From: CAZNGF01 sp964572855
GTDB lineage: Bacteria; Bipolaricaulota; Bipolaricaulia; RBG-16-55-9; JAJCYT01
DNA length: 33,970 nt
NCBI GenBank assembly: GCA_964572855.1
Contig: CAZNGF010000026.1
Span: forward strand, 1-33,970
Direction of reading: 5' to 3'
The notes beneath the pieces are model-generated. The model did not search any database and was not told the origin of the DNA. It worked only from the letters and a program-made list of their open reading frames with translations. Numbering within the stretch: the stretch's first letter is position 1; each line of letters opens with the position of its first letter. This document shows positions 7,533 through 14,083 of this stretch, in pieces. Made by a program: the position numbers and the translations under genes.

Positions 7533-8654
7533 ATGGCGCGAGTGGTCTTCAAAGACGTCACCAAGAAGTACGGCGATTTCGAGGCGGTGAGCCAGGCGAA
7601 CCTGGAGATCGAGGACGGCGAGTTCATGGTGCTGGTGGGGCCGTCGGGCTGCGGCAAGACCACCTTGCTGCGCATGGTAGCGGGGCTGGAGGAGATCACC
7701 GCGGGCGAGCTCTACATCGGCGAGCGCCTCATCAACAACGTCACGCCCAAGGACCGGGACATCGCCATGGTGTTCCAGAACTACGCGCTCTATCCCCACA
7801 TGGACGTCTACAGCAACATGGCCTTCGGCCTCAAGCTGCGCAAGTTCGCCAAGGCCAAGATCGACTCGCGCGTGCAGGAAACAGCCGACCTCCTGGGACT
7901 GAAGGACCAGCTCAAGAAGAAGCCGCGCCAGCTCTCCGGCGGGCAGCGCCAGCGCGTGGCCGTGGGCCGCGCCATCGTGCGTGCCCCGCAGGTGTTCCTG
8001 TTCGACGAGCCCCTGTCCAACCTGGACGCCAAGCTGCGCGTCCAGATGCGCGCCGAGCTCCAGCGCCTGCACCGCCGCCTGCAGACCACCACGATCTACG
8101 TCACGCACGACCAGGTCGAGGCCATGACGCTGGGCCAGCGCGTGGCCGTCATGCGCCGCGGCGTCATCCAGCAGGTCGACACGCCGCAGACGCTCTACGA
8201 CCACCCCACCAACCTGTTCGTGGCGGGCTTCATCGGCAGCCCGGCCATGAACTTCCTGCGGGCCGAGGTAGCCGAAGAGGCGGGCGTCCTCGTCCTGCGC
8301 GGCGAGGGGTATCAGGTCCGGGTACCCGAGGACCGGGCCGAAGCGCTCTTGCCCTACAAGGGCCGAACCGTGACCTTTGGCATCCGCCCCGAGAACCTGA
8401 ACTTCGATCCCGACGGCGCGGCCGAGTCCTTTGTCGAGGTGCAGATCACGGTGGTGGAGCCGCTCGGCGACGAACAGGTCATCTACGGCGACGTGGGGGG
8501 ACAGGAGGTCGTGGCCCAGCTCGACCCGCGGGCCCAGCTCGAGCCGGAACAAACGTTACGGCTCGGCGTCGAAATGGAACACATGCACGCCTTCGACCCC
8601 GACGATGAGCAGTCGGTGTTTGCCAAGGCCGACGAGCCCGCCGCGGTGGCCTAA
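7533..8654 (+). CDS. ugpC: Sugar-type ABC transporter ATP-binding protein, MalK/UgpC/MsmX family
   Basis: 373 residues, cytoplasmic ATPase energising carbohydrate or polyol importers. Walker A is GPSGCGKT (36-43), Q-loop Gln82, signature LSGGQRQR (134-141), Walker B FLFDEP (155-160), His192. The C-terminal 130 residues form the TOBE/OB regulatory domain typical of MalK. The start ATG 7533 follows GAGGTGAG and the promoter; the longer in-frame start at 7473 would begin upstream of that promoter. No permease or binding-protein gene lies nearby, so it probably serves several importers, like MsmX. Followed by a terminator. Confidence 0.93.
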   Translation: MARVVFKDVTKKYGDFEAVSQANLEIEDGEFMVLVGPSGCGKTTLLRMVAGLEEITAGELYIGERLINNVTPKDRDIAMVFQNYALYPHMDVYSNMAFGLKLRKFAKAKIDSRVQETADLLGLKDQLKKKPRQLSGGQRQRVAVGRAIVRAPQVFLFDEPLSNLDAKLRVQMRAELQRLHRRLQTTTIYVTHDQVEAMTLGQRVAVMRRGVIQQVDTPQTLYDHPTNLFVAGFIGSPAMNFLRAEVAEEAGVLVLRGEGYQVRVPEDRAEALLPYKGRTVTFGIRPENLNFDPDGAAESFVEVQITVVEPLGDEQVIYGDVGGQEVVAQLDPRAQLEPEQTLRLGVEMEHMHAFDPDDEQSVFAKADEPAAVA

Positions 8655-8677
8655 CCCCATACGGCCGGCAATGACGA

Positions 8678-8701
8678 AAAGCGCCCTCGCAAGGGCGCTT
8701 T
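8678..8701. terminator. Bidirectional terminator between convergent genes
   Basis: AAAGCGCCCT (8678-8687) and AGGGCGCTTT (8692-8701) form a 10-bp stem with a 4-base loop. The A/T ends make it usable on both strands, ending the + ATPase gene and the - anti-sigma-like gene that converge here. Confidence 0.7.
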
Positions 8702-8728
8702 CTGGTTCGCGTTCGATTCCGACCCGCT

Positions 8729-9304
8729 TTAGAGCACGATGTTTTTGTTCAGCAGGGGGGAGACGTTGAGCTTCTGGGTCCGGGGGGCGGGCTGGGCCTG
8801 CGGGCGGCCGTACCCTCGGTCGTGCTCGGCCACAATGTGCGAGGCGCCCGTGGGAGCGGCTCGCTCGGTGCGCGCCGGCGGCGCGGACCCCGGGTTCATC
8901 TGGCTGCTCCAGTTCACGCTCACCGCGATCAACAGCAGTGCCACGGCCGCGGAGGACCACGCCCACGCCCGCACGAACTGGCCCGTGCCGCCGAAGGCGA
9001 AAAAGCGCTCGACCCAGCCGCTGCGGCTGGGGCGGCGCCATTCGGCCACCTTCTGGCTGCACTTGACGCACGCCTGCACGTGCAGCGACACGTCGGAAAA
9101 ACTCCAAGCTTCGGGCGCGCGCGTGCAATCGCGCGCCGTTTCGGGGGGCCAGCGATCCTCCAGGTCGCCGCTCATGTAAGCCTGCAGCATCGCCAGCGAC
9201 GGATGGAAGTCGAAGTGCCGCTTCGGGGCGCCCAGCGACCGAACCATGTCCCGAAACGCCTCCAGCACCCCGTGGTCGTGATTGTGGGTTGGGCCTTGCG
9301 TCAT
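8729..9304 (-). CDS. Zinc-finger anti-sigma-factor-like membrane protein
   Basis: 191 residues. A short HPSLAMLQAYMSGDLEDR segment (about 34-51) followed by HVQACVKC (His75, Cys79, Cys82) matches the zf-HC2/ZAS layout: a 'his-pro, L-AY--G-L' helix then H-x3-C-x2-C. One transmembrane segment lies at about 113-131, followed by an approximately 60-residue Pro/Ala-rich outer tail. I infer a membrane-bound anti-sigma or related regulator. No sigma factor gene is present nearby, so its target is unknown. The ATG overlaps the TGA of the upstream gene by 4 bases (ATGA). The first 30 residues are His-rich and have no clear counterpart. Confidence 0.6.
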   Translation of the reverse strand: MTQGPTHNHDHGVLEAFRDMVRSLGAPKRHFDFHPSLAMLQAYMSGDLEDRWPPETARDCTRAPEAWSFSDVSLHVQACVKCSQKVAEWRRPSRSGWVERFFAFGGTGQFVRAWAWSSAAVALLLIAVSVNWSSQMNPGSAPPARTERAAPTGASHIVAEHDRGYGRPQAQPAPRTQKLNVSPLLNKNIVL

Positions 9305-9747
9305 GTCTGTTCTCCTCTTTCCCCGGCGTCCTGGGCCATTAACCCCTCGAAAATCTGTGCGACGCGTTCCTTCTCCCGCGTGGGGTTGAACTCCTTGCCG
9401 ACGAGGGCGAACACGTGGCTCCAGTTCAGCCGCGTCCCGGAGATCATCTCCAGGGTCAACTGCTCCATGCGGATGCGCCTGTCAGTGATCTGTTCCAAGA
9501 GCCACGCACGCTTGGGCCGGTCCACGGTCTCCGCGCCGTGGCTGCAGAGATAGACCAGCAGGCCTCGAATGGCGTCCGCGTTGCCCTCACGCTTGGCGTG
9601 GGCGAACGCCAACCATTGCCGCGCCTTGGCCAACTCCCCGTCCAGGCTGAGGAAGTCCTCCACCTGCTCGGGCGGGGGGTTGGTGCAGCGGATGATTTGC
9701 TCCCCGTACGCCAACCGCGCGCTTTCGATGTTGTATTCCTGGCCCAT
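9301..9747 (-). CDS. Hypothetical protein, coupled to the anti-sigma-like gene
   Basis: 148 residues, not recognised. Soluble and mainly helical by eye, no signal peptide or membrane segment. Charged, with a conserved-looking centre (LDGELAKARQWLAFAHAKR). The position, first in a two-gene operon with a 4-base overlap to a zf-HC2 membrane protein, is where a sigma factor is often found. The sequence shows no recognisable sigma region 2 or 4 motif, so I do not call it one. A clear promoter sits 18 bases upstream, so the 5' leader is very short. Confidence 0.7.
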   Translation of the reverse strand: MGQEYNIESARLAYGEQIIRCTNPPPEQVEDFLSLDGELAKARQWLAFAHAKREGNADAIRGLLVYLCSHGAETVDRPKRAWLLEQITDRRIRMEQLTLEMISGTRLNWSHVFALVGKEFNPTREKERVAQIFEGLMAQDAGERGEQT

Positions 9748-9765
9748 GATCGCCTATAGCGTTTC

Positions 9766-9795
9766 ATTGTAGCACGATTATAAAGACGATGTCAA
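9766..9795 (-). promoter_or_regulatory. Promoter of the two-gene anti-sigma-like operon
   Basis: Minus strand TTGACA (9795-9790), 18-base spacer, TACAAT (9771-9766). A consensus -35 and the usual -10 of this window. The ATG at 9747 follows about 11 bases after the likely start point. Confidence 0.75.
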
Positions 9796-9891
9796 CGGTT
9801 CTGACGGTTGTCCGGCGGGAGCCCGCTGTCGGGGCTGTCGCATTCGGGGGCGTGATCTGTTATGGTGGGGCGAGAAAGGTAGGCGATCCGG

Positions 9892-10071
9892 GTGGAGCTG
9901 GCGCTGTTTTACTTTCTGATCGGGTTTGTGCTGTTCGCCCTCGGGCTGACCCGGCTGGATGAGACCGCGTGGATCGGCTTTCGGGCCGTGCCGGAAGCGT
10001 TATTCTATCAGATGATCACCTTTGTCCTGTTCTGGCCCGTGTTCCTCGCCCTCGAGCTCAGCCAGCGCTAA
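9892..10071 (+). CDS. Small membrane protein, 59 residues
   Basis: A GTG at 9892 opens a 59-codon frame ending TAA at 10071; an in-frame TAG at 9880 limits the start. The product has two hydrophobic stretches (ALFYFLIGFVLFALGL near residue 4-19 and MITFVLFWPVFLALEL near 41-56) with a short polar middle (TRLDETAW). This is a typical two-pass small inner-membrane protein. A weak AGGT lies 11 bases before the start. Function unknown. It stands alone on the + strand after a divergent promoter. Codon use is as GC-rich as its neighbours, which supports real coding. Confidence 0.6.
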   Translation: MELALFYFLIGFVLFALGLTRLDETAWIGFRAVPEALFYQMITFVLFWPVFLALELSQR

Positions 10072-10171
10072 CGTCCCCCGCCCGCGCTTTCGTTACAATC
10101 CCCATTATTCCCGCATGGAAGATGCGCCCGTCCTCGGGGCGGCCGTACCGAATAGATGTCGCGATAACCCC

Positions 10172-10200
10172 TTGCAGGAGCGGCTTGGCGCGCGTAAAAT
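10172..10200 (+). promoter_or_regulatory. Promoter of the papain-fold-like gene, leaderless
   Basis: TTGCAG (10172-10177), 17-base spacer, TAAAAT (10195-10200). The ATG is 7 bases after the -10. A second -10-like TACAAT at 10094-10099 lacks a -35. Confidence 0.5.
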
Positions 10201-10207
10201 TGAAGAC

Positions 10208-11044
10208 ATGCGACGACCGAAGCGACCCAAGGCGCTGCTCATCTCGCTGGGAATCTACCTGGCGTTTTTCGCGGCGTCGGTGAACGCGCCGGACCAAAAC
10301 GCCCAGGCGATCGAGTCCTTCGACGAGGAGCAGCTCTACGTCTACCTGCTGGGCCGGATCGCCCACATCGGCGTGGGCCTGGACGTGCTGGACGCGTCCG
10401 GCCAACCGGTGAGCGTGCGCGTCTGGGACTTCGGCTCCCGCAACCACTACAAGCACAAGGACGAGGAGTGGGTCACGGGCGAGCGCAACTGGTTCGGCAG
10501 CCTCAACAACGTGAGCCTGCTGTTTGGCACCACCGAGGGCGAGATGCGCGCTTGGGACCCCACCAAGCGTTTCAACATGACCTTGGAGGAATTCAAGCGC
10601 TCCTCCAAGGTCAAGGTGCGCCTTCCGGTCACGCGCGCCCAGTGGGGACGCATCAACGACTGGCTCCACGCCCGGACCGCCGCCTTCGACGCGCACGCCA
10701 GCTACGACGAGCTCGGGCTCGACATCTGGTACGGCGGCGGGGTGGACTACAACCTGTTCAGCTACAACTGCGCCACCTTCATCGGCGACGCGCTGTTCGC
10801 CGGCGGGGTCTACACCGCCGACAACGTGCCCAGCGCGCCGGGCCGCTTGGCCCCGGTGTCGTCACGCTGGCTCTTCCCGCCCAGCGTCATCGCGCACTAC
10901 CGCCAGCATCCGCTCCTGACGGCCGAGCAGGTCCGGAGCAAGGCGCTGGCCTACCAGCAGCGTCATGCCTGTGTCGACTTGCAGCGGGCGGTCGGTGGCG
11001 GTTTCCTCGGCGGCCTGTCGCGCAAGGCCTGCACGCTCTCCTAG
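10208..11044 (+). CDS. Membrane-anchored protein, possible circularly permuted papain-fold (LRAT/YiiX/DUF4105-like)
   Basis: 278 residues. Residues 1-8 are basic (MRRPKRPK) and 9-27 are hydrophobic, so the protein is exported or N-anchored. The segment GRIAHIGVGLDV holds His53, and a later FSYNCATFIGDAL holds Cys188. A His followed by a later Asn-Cys is the order seen in permuted NlpC/P60-type hydrolases. The middle (KHKDEEWVTGERNWFGSL) is rich in aromatic and charged residues. I infer a papain-fold hydrolase of unknown substrate, without a confirmed family. The start agrees with the leaderless promoter; an in-frame ATG at 10115 would hide the anchor. Confidence 0.55.
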   Translation: MRRPKRPKALLISLGIYLAFFAASVNAPDQNAQAIESFDEEQLYVYLLGRIAHIGVGLDVLDASGQPVSVRVWDFGSRNHYKHKDEEWVTGERNWFGSLNNVSLLFGTTEGEMRAWDPTKRFNMTLEEFKRSSKVKVRLPVTRAQWGRINDWLHARTAAFDAHASYDELGLDIWYGGGVDYNLFSYNCATFIGDALFAGGVYTADNVPSAPGRLAPVSSRWLFPPSVIAHYRQHPLLTAEQVRSKALAYQQRHACVDLQRAVGGGFLGGLSRKACTLS

Positions 11045-11077
11045 GCGCGTCCCGTTCCAACCCCGCCCCGGCCTGCC

Positions 11078-11107
11078 TTGACAGCGGGCGCGCCGCCCGC
11101 CTTCAAT
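11078..11107 (+). promoter_or_regulatory. Promoter of chorismate mutase gene with palindrome in spacer
   Basis: TTGACA (11078-11083), 18-base spacer, TTCAAT (11102-11107). The spacer holds a perfect GCGGGC/GCCCGC inverted repeat (11084-11089 and 11095-11100), which could be an operator or a short terminator of the gene before it. Confidence 0.5.
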
Positions 11108-11126
11108 GGGGACCCAAGGAGGCCTC

Positions 11127-11390
11127 ATGCGGCACCGACGCGACCAGATCGATCGGATCGACGACGAGATCCTGTGCTTGCTCAACCGGCGGGCGCGCAT
11201 CGCGCTGCAACTGGCGGACGAGAAGCGCCGGCGGGGCCTGCCCGTCGCGGACCCCGAGCGCGAGGCGCGGGTGCTGGCGCGCCTGTCGGGGCGCAACGGC
11301 GGACCGCTGTCCCCGGAGGCAATTGGAACCATCTATCGGGCCGTCATGGCCGAGATGCGCGCGCTGCAGGGACACTCGGACCCCGCTTGA
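11127..11390 (+). CDS. aroQ: Chorismate mutase, AroQ class
   Basis: Converts chorismate to prephenate in phenylalanine and tyrosine synthesis. 87 residues, all-helical AroQ fold. The family pattern is seen: RDQIDRIDDEILCLLNRRA, then ADEKRRRGLPVADPEREARVL, and a C-terminal EAIGTIYRAVM helix. Active-site-type basic residues (R after LLNR and K in DEKR) are in place. ATG 11127 follows AAGGAGG, a near-perfect ribosome site; the in-frame ATG at 11106 would sit before it. It precedes tyrA, which uses its product. Free-standing, not fused to DAHP synthase or prephenate dehydratase. Confidence 0.93.
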   Translation: MRHRRDQIDRIDDEILCLLNRRARIALQLADEKRRRGLPVADPEREARVLARLSGRNGGPLSPEAIGTIYRAVMAEMRALQGHSDPA

Positions 11391-11415
11391 CATCGCGCGC
11401 CGCGTACCCAACAAT
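11387..11415 (+). promoter_or_regulatory. Possible internal promoter before tyrA leader
   Basis: TTGACA (11387-11392) overlaps the TGA stop of chorismate mutase. It is followed after 17 bases by AACAAT (11410-11415, four of six consensus bases). A transcript would start near 11422, just ahead of the short ORF at 11439. Confidence 0.45.
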
Positions 11416-11438
11416 GGCGCCCATCCTGCGACGAGGTG

Positions 11439-11555
11439 ATGCCCGTGGCCGCTTGCAGCAGCCCGAATGACGCGCTCCATACCGAGCTGACCCCCGCGTC
11501 CGCCTCGCCTCGAATCCGGCCCGACTTCTATTATGGGTGGGTTCCCACCCGCTAA
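11439..11555 (+). CDS. Possible aromatic-rich leader peptide of tyrA
   Basis: A 38-codon ORF, starting MPVAAC and ending PDFYYGWVPTR then TAA. It lies in the 341-base gap between chorismate mutase and prephenate dehydrogenase, 17 bases or so after the predicted start of an internal transcript. Phe-Tyr-Tyr-Gly-Trp near the end puts four aromatic codons within five, in an otherwise aromatic-poor, GC-rich stretch. The GGG-TGG-GTT-CCC-ACC codons form the hairpin at 11535-11550. Ribosome stalling at Tyr codons could control that hairpin, as in amino-acid attenuation. The AGG before the ATG is too close for a good ribosome site. Coincidence is possible. Confidence 0.35.
   Translation: MPVAACSSPNDALHTELTPASASPRIRPDFYYGWVPTR
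11535..11550 (+). promoter_or_regulatory. Hairpin overlapping the aromatic leader codons
   Basis: GGGTGGG (11535-11541) is perfectly complementary to CCCACCC (11544-11550); a realistic fold is a 6-bp stem with a GTTC loop. No T run follows, so it is not by itself an intrinsic terminator. Confidence 0.45.
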
Positions 11556-11645
11556 CCTCTCCCGCCCCGACGCCAACCGAAGCCGTCGCTTTCCCGTCCG
11601 CGCGAGCGTGGACGCGCTCCGTGCGTCCTGAACAGGAGGGTCGCC

Positions 11646-11735
11646 ATGATCGTTTTGCTGAGATATCAAGCCAACACGTCGCGGTGTGCAGCGCGGGGGT
11701 TGGGATCGAACCGAAGCCGGGGTGGGCGCTCATGA
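11646..11735 (+). CDS. Short ORF coupled to tyrA (29 residues), possible DAHP synthase remnant
   Basis: ATG 11646 follows AACAGGAGGGTCGCC, a strong ribosome site. The frame starts MIVLLRYQANTS and ends at a TGA overlapping the ATG of tyrA (ATGA, 11732-11735). Ribosomes finishing it would restart at tyrA, so it probably serves tyrA translation. The first residues MIVLL resemble the usual start of type I-beta DAHP synthase (often MIVVM or MIVVL), a gene frequently found before tyrA. It could be what remains of a deleted aroF. After residue 7 it is Arg-rich and unlike that enzyme. Confidence 0.4.
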   Translation: MIVLLRYQANTSRCAARGLGSNRSRGGRS

Positions 11736-12823
11736 GCCCTTGGCCGCGCCGCGTCGCCATCGTCGGGCTCGGGCTCGTCGGGGGGTCGCTGGCCCTGGCA
11801 TTGCGCCGCTTCCGGCCCGATGTGACGCGCGTCGGCGTCGAGGCCAACGCGGCCGTGCGCGCCCGCGCCGAAGCCGAGGGCGTGGTGGACGTCACCGCGT
11901 CGCTGGCGGTCGCGGCCGCGGAGGCCGATTTGGTCGTGCTGGCCGCCCCTGTGGATGCCAACCTCGCCTTGTTGCCGCGCGTGGCCAGCGCCGTGGGGCC
12001 GGAGGCGCTCGTGACCGACGTGGGCTCGACCAAGGCGTCGATTTGCCGGCTGGGCGCGCGCGAGCTGGGCGCGCGCTTCGTGGGCGGTCACCCGCTCTCG
12101 GGGGCCGAGCGCGGCGGGCTGGAGGGGGCCGACCCGTTCCTGTTCCAGAACGCGCTCTACGTACTGACGCCGGACGACCCAGGGGCCCGCGCCGCGCGGC
12201 GCCTCTCGCTGCTGCTGCGGGGCGCGGGCGCCGAGGTCGTGACCATGCGGCCGGAGCTGCACGATGACGTCGTGGCTCACGTAAGCCACCTGCCCCAACT
12301 GTTGGCCACCGCGCTCTGCTCGCTGGTGGCCGACCGGGCGGAGGCCCAGCCGCTCTACCGTGCGCTGGCGGCGGGTGGCTTCCGCGACCTGACGCGGGTG
12401 GCCAGCTCGCCCCACTCGACCTGGGGGCCGATCTTGCGCGACAACCGGCAACGCGTGGATGCCGCGTTGAGCGCGCTGCAGGTCCATATCGAGGCGTTGC
12501 GGCGCTCGCTGGGGGACGACCAGGAGGTGGCGGCGCGCTTCGGGCGCGCGGCCGCCTTTCGGGCAGCGGTGCCGGAGCGCGCCAAGGGGTTGCTGCGCCC
12601 CGTACACCGGGTGTCGGTCGTCGTCCCGGACCGGCACGGCGCCTTGGCCGAGGTGCTCGGCGTCGTGGCCGCGCGGGGCATCAACCTGGTGGACGTCGAA
12701 CTGCAGCGCATCCGCGAGGGCGACGGCGGGACGTTCCACCTGCGATTGCACGAGGCGGCCGACGCCGAACGGGCCGCCGACGTGTTGCGTGCGGCGGGCT
12801 GGGAGGCGTTTCGGTTGCGGTGA
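11732..12823 (+). CDS. tyrA: Prephenate dehydrogenase with ACT domain
   Basis: Oxidises prephenate with NAD(P) to 4-hydroxyphenylpyruvate for tyrosine synthesis. 363 residues. The Rossmann motif VAIVGLGLVGGSLALAL lies at residues 8-24, and TDVGSTKASI and GGHPLSGAERGG are the conserved active-site segments (catalytic-type His in GGHPLSG). The helical dimer domain has HDDVVAHVSHLPQLLATAL. Residues 291-363 form an ACT domain (VHRVSVVVPDRHGALAEVLG), which usually binds the end product tyrosine for feedback control. The ATG 11732 overlaps the stop of the short ORF before it; longer in-frame starts back to 11537 lack support. Confidence 0.96.
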   Translation: MSPWPRRVAIVGLGLVGGSLALALRRFRPDVTRVGVEANAAVRARAEAEGVVDVTASLAVAAAEADLVVLAAPVDANLALLPRVASAVGPEALVTDVGSTKASICRLGARELGARFVGGHPLSGAERGGLEGADPFLFQNALYVLTPDDPGARAARRLSLLLRGAGAEVVTMRPELHDDVVAHVSHLPQLLATALCSLVADRAEAQPLYRALAAGGFRDLTRVASSPHSTWGPILRDNRQRVDAALSALQVHIEALRRSLGDDQEVAARFGRAAAFRAAVPERAKGLLRPVHRVSVVVPDRHGALAEVLGVVAARGINLVDVELQRIREGDGGTFHLRLHEAADAERAADVLRAAGWEAFRLR

Positions 12824-12826
12824 AGC

Positions 12827-12851
12827 GCGGGAAAGCCGATCGCTTTCCCGC
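12827..12851 (+). terminator. Hairpin after tyrA
   Basis: GCGGGAAAGC (12827-12836) and GCTTTCCCGC (12842-12851) form a 10-bp perfect stem, 3 bases after the tyrA stop codon. No T run follows; likely a terminator or 3' end protector. Confidence 0.5.
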
Positions 12852-12906
12852 CGCTCACGCGCGCTTGGGGTTGACGCTTCGGGCACGGCCTCGCGGCACC
12901 GTGGCC

Positions 12907-12927
12907 GGGCAGCCCCTCCGGGGGCCC
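12907..12927 (-). terminator. Hairpin after rpmB
   Basis: On the minus strand GGGCCCCC-GGA-GGGGCTGCCC forms a GC-rich stem with one bulge, immediately after the rpmB stop codon. Convergent with the tyrA hairpin. No T run. Confidence 0.4.
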
Positions 12928-12929
12928 GT

Positions 12930-13121
12930 CTAAATGGCCTTCTGGACCTTGCCGCTCTTGATGCACTGGGTGCAAACCCAGTATCGGCCCCGCTTGCCGC
13001 CGAGGACCGCGCGCACGCGCTGCAGGTTGGGCTTGCGCGTCTTGTTGTTGCGGTTGCCGGCGAAGGTCACGTGGTGGCCGAAGTCGAGGCCCTTTCCGCA
13101 GACGTCACAGGTCTTGGGCAT
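12930..13121 (-). CDS. rpmB: Ribosomal protein bL28
   Basis: 63 residues, a large-subunit protein. Begins MPKTCDVCGKGL and carries two CxxC pairs (Cys5/Cys8 and Cys50/Cys53), the zinc-binding form of L28. The RKPNLQRVR segment is typical. A strong AAAGGAG lies 6 bases before the ATG. Last gene of the tsaB-etfB-etfA-rpmB run, 10 bases after etfA. Confidence 0.96.
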   Translation of the reverse strand: MPKTCDVCGKGLDFGHHVTFAGNRNNKTRKPNLQRVRAVLGGKRGRYWVCTQCIKSGKVQKAI

Positions 13122-13131
13122 GGTATCTCCT

Positions 13132-14082
13132 TTAAGCCTTCAGCTTCTTGATTTCTTCGATCAGGGCGGGCACGACCTCGTGCAGGTCGCCCAAAATGCC
13201 GTAGTTGGCCCGCTGGAAGATGGGAGCGTCGGCGTCCTTATTGATCGCGACGATGTGCTTGGAGTTCTTGCAGCCCACCATGTGCTGGATGGCCCCGGAG
13301 ATGCCGCAGGCGATGTAGACTTCGGGCGCGATCTGCGTGCCGGTCTGACCGATCTGGTCCGAGTGGGGCCGCCAGCCGTTGTTGGTGGCCACGCGGCTTC
13401 CGCCCACGGCGCCGTTGATCAGCTCGGCCAGCGCCTCGAGCAGGTCGAAGCCCTCCTCGCCGCCTACCCCGCGGCCCCCGCCCACCACGACCTTGGCCTG
13501 GGTCAGGGGGATGCCCTCCTTCTCGCCGGGCTCGACGCGCGCCAGCTGGTCGGCGAAGTCCGCCTCCTCGAACGGCACCGACAGGGCCTCGACCGAGGCC
13601 TTGCCGCTTGCGCCCCCCTGGGCGGGGAAGGCCGAGGGCTCGACCGTGACCAGCTTCGGCGTCCCCGCGAGCCGAGCGTCCTGCAGCAGGCTGCCGCCCC
13701 AGATGGCGCGCGTGAGCTTGAGCGCGTCGCCGTCGGGTTCGAGCGCGACGCAGCCCGTGGCCACCCCCCAGTCGCCCGGCGCGGCCGCGCGCGCGAACAC
13801 CTCGTTGGCCTGCGCCGTGGAGCCCGCCAGCACGACCGTCGCGCCGCTTTCCTCCACCGCCCGGCGCAGCGCGCGGGCGTGGGCCCCCGGGGCCCAGCGG
13901 TCCAGTCGCTCGTCCTCGACCGCCAAGACGCGTTCAGCCCCGAGGGGCTTGAGCGCGCCGGCGTCGGCGGGCCCCACGACCAGCGCGTGGACGGGCGAGC
14001 CCAGCTTGCCGGCGGCGCCCAGCGCGGCCTGGGACGCCTCGTGCACCTTCCCGTTCGTCATCTGGACGTAAACGAGGATCAC
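13132..14082 (-). CDS. etfA: Electron transfer flavoprotein alpha subunit
   Basis: 316 residues. With EtfB it forms the FAD-containing carrier that takes electrons from acyl-CoA and similar dehydrogenases. The N-terminal half is a Rossmann-like domain (MILVYVQMTNGKV). The C-terminal FAD domain shows GRGVGGEEGFDLLEALA, PHSDQIGQTG, GISGAIQHMVG and NKDADAPIFQRANYGI, all diagnostic. Starts at GTG 14082, one base after the etfB stop. No partner dehydrogenase or ETF-quinone oxidoreductase is in the window, so the electron donor and acceptor are unknown. Confidence 0.96.
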   Translation of the reverse strand: MILVYVQMTNGKVHEASQAALGAAGKLGSPVHALVVGPADAGALKPLGAERVLAVEDERLDRWAPGAHARALRRAVEESGATVVLAGSTAQANEVFARAAAPGDWGVATGCVALEPDGDALKLTRAIWGGSLLQDARLAGTPKLVTVEPSAFPAQGGASGKASVEALSVPFEEADFADQLARVEPGEKEGIPLTQAKVVVGGGRGVGGEEGFDLLEALAELINGAVGGSRVATNNGWRPHSDQIGQTGTQIAPEVYIACGISGAIQHMVGCKNSKHIVAINKDADAPIFQRANYGILGDLHEVVPALIEEIKKLKA

Positions 14083-14083
14083 G

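Noticed and set aside
11535..11555. T-box-like sequence GGGTGG at the leader hairpin
   Set aside because: Only six bases match the T-box element. No specifier loop, long stem I or terminator is visible in this short leader.
11690..11725. tRNA-like T-loop (GGTTCGATCCC on the minus strand) inside the tyrA leader
   Set aside because: The flanking bases do not form a 5-bp T stem, and no acceptor or anticodon arm fits.
11387..11735. A complete extra enzyme gene between aroQ and tyrA
   Set aside because: No frame in this gap has more than about 40 codons with plausible coding content; only the two short ORFs have start and context support.
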